Positions 63,701-64,000 of a DNA stretch of 64,000 nt are shown here, in pieces. The position numbers and the translations under genes were made by a program. Origin of the DNA: Paralithodes platypus (taxonomy: Eukaryota; Arthropoda; Malacostraca; Decapoda; Lithodidae). A model generated the notes under the pieces. It saw nothing but the letters and a program-made list of their open reading frames with translations. It did not search any database and was not told the origin of the DNA. Position 1 is the stretch's first letter, and every line of letters begins with the position of its first letter. The DNA lies in NCBI GenBank assembly GCA_032716605.1, contig JAVRFV010002319.1, positions 983,869 through 1,047,868 on the forward strand. The letters are read 5' to 3'.

Positions 63701-64000
63701 GGGGAGATTTCCACTTGAAGGATTTTTTTCTTGACTCATTTCTCCCTCATGTGTAGCCCCATTGTTTTTTTTATATTTCAAGACGTTCGCCCCATTAGTT
63801 TGGCGATTTTAAGAACTTTCGCCCAATTTGTCAATTTTAAGACCTTTCATGCCATTAAGTTGTCGATATTTTCCTGGCGAGCGATAGCGAGCCTCAAATT
63901 TAAGAGGAACTGGCCTTCGGCCAGACCGAAAAATGTACACATTTATCTTGAAAGGGGGTCTAGGGGGTGCAATTTTAAGCTTGATGGAAGTCTAGGGAAC
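63697..64000 (-). mobile_element. Family A element, cut by the window end
   Basis: TTAAGGGGAGATTTCCACTT onward, with GAGCGATAGCGAG and GGCCTTCGGCC; the last bases TCTAGGGAAC lie about 25 bp before the expected terminus. It shares the left TTAA with D. Confidence 0.87.

Overview
This is a gene-poor, repeat-dominated eukaryotic window, most likely from an invertebrate animal. Long CT/TA/CA microsatellites, CR1-, L2- and RTE-type LINE remains and tRNA-headed SINEs would fit a decapod crustacean, but that attribution is inference. I found no host protein-coding gene. Every long open frame is either retrotransposon-derived or an artefact of a tandem repeat whose unit is a multiple of 3.

Layout. 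(1) Positions 1-6254 are an inverted copy of 49897-53456. The right copy starts immediately after a 100-N scaffold gap (49797-49896), and the arms differ in array lengths and two insertions. (2) About 7.8-11.3 kb holds a minus-strand CR1-like LINE with an ORF1 esterase tail, an APE endonuclease and a reverse transcriptase, broken by two single-base shifts. A second, 5'-truncated copy lies at 59052-60483 and three short 3' tails at about 24.97, 37.3 and 46.2 kb. (3) An L2-like LINE, decayed, runs on the minus strand from 48.1 kb into the gap. Further LINE ends are at 5.6, 17.7, 21.4, 29.4, 30.2, 40.6 and 54.1 kb. (4) The rest is built from short non-coding elements that begin and end with TTAA, in at least five families. 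A (about 320-375 bp) starts GGGGAGGT. B (about 340-390 bp) is a full-length foldback starting GGGGGGTCACC. C (0.43-0.97 kb) carries a 105-bp internal tandem repeat. D (about 210 bp) has ends TTAACCC-TTC-TGTRCCGG. E occurs once (433 bp). A sixth family, F (about 200 bp, ends AAGCCGGTATCACACGAG), has no clear TTAA rule. For A, '+' means the orientation in which GGCCGAAGGCC precedes the AATGGGGCGAA-type repeats.

How the parts interact. The TTAA elements insert into one another and abut by sharing a single TTAA. Filled and empty sites inside the window show that TTAA is the duplicated target, the rule known for the piggyBac superfamily; the ends of C, D and E (TTAACCC...) also fit that superfamily. 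No transposase is present, so they are non-autonomous. Element ends and junctions appear to have seeded minisatellites at 44.9-45.4 and 56.1-56.6 kb, and LINE 3' ends sit inside or next to other arrays.

All family names rest on visible motifs. No database search was possible.
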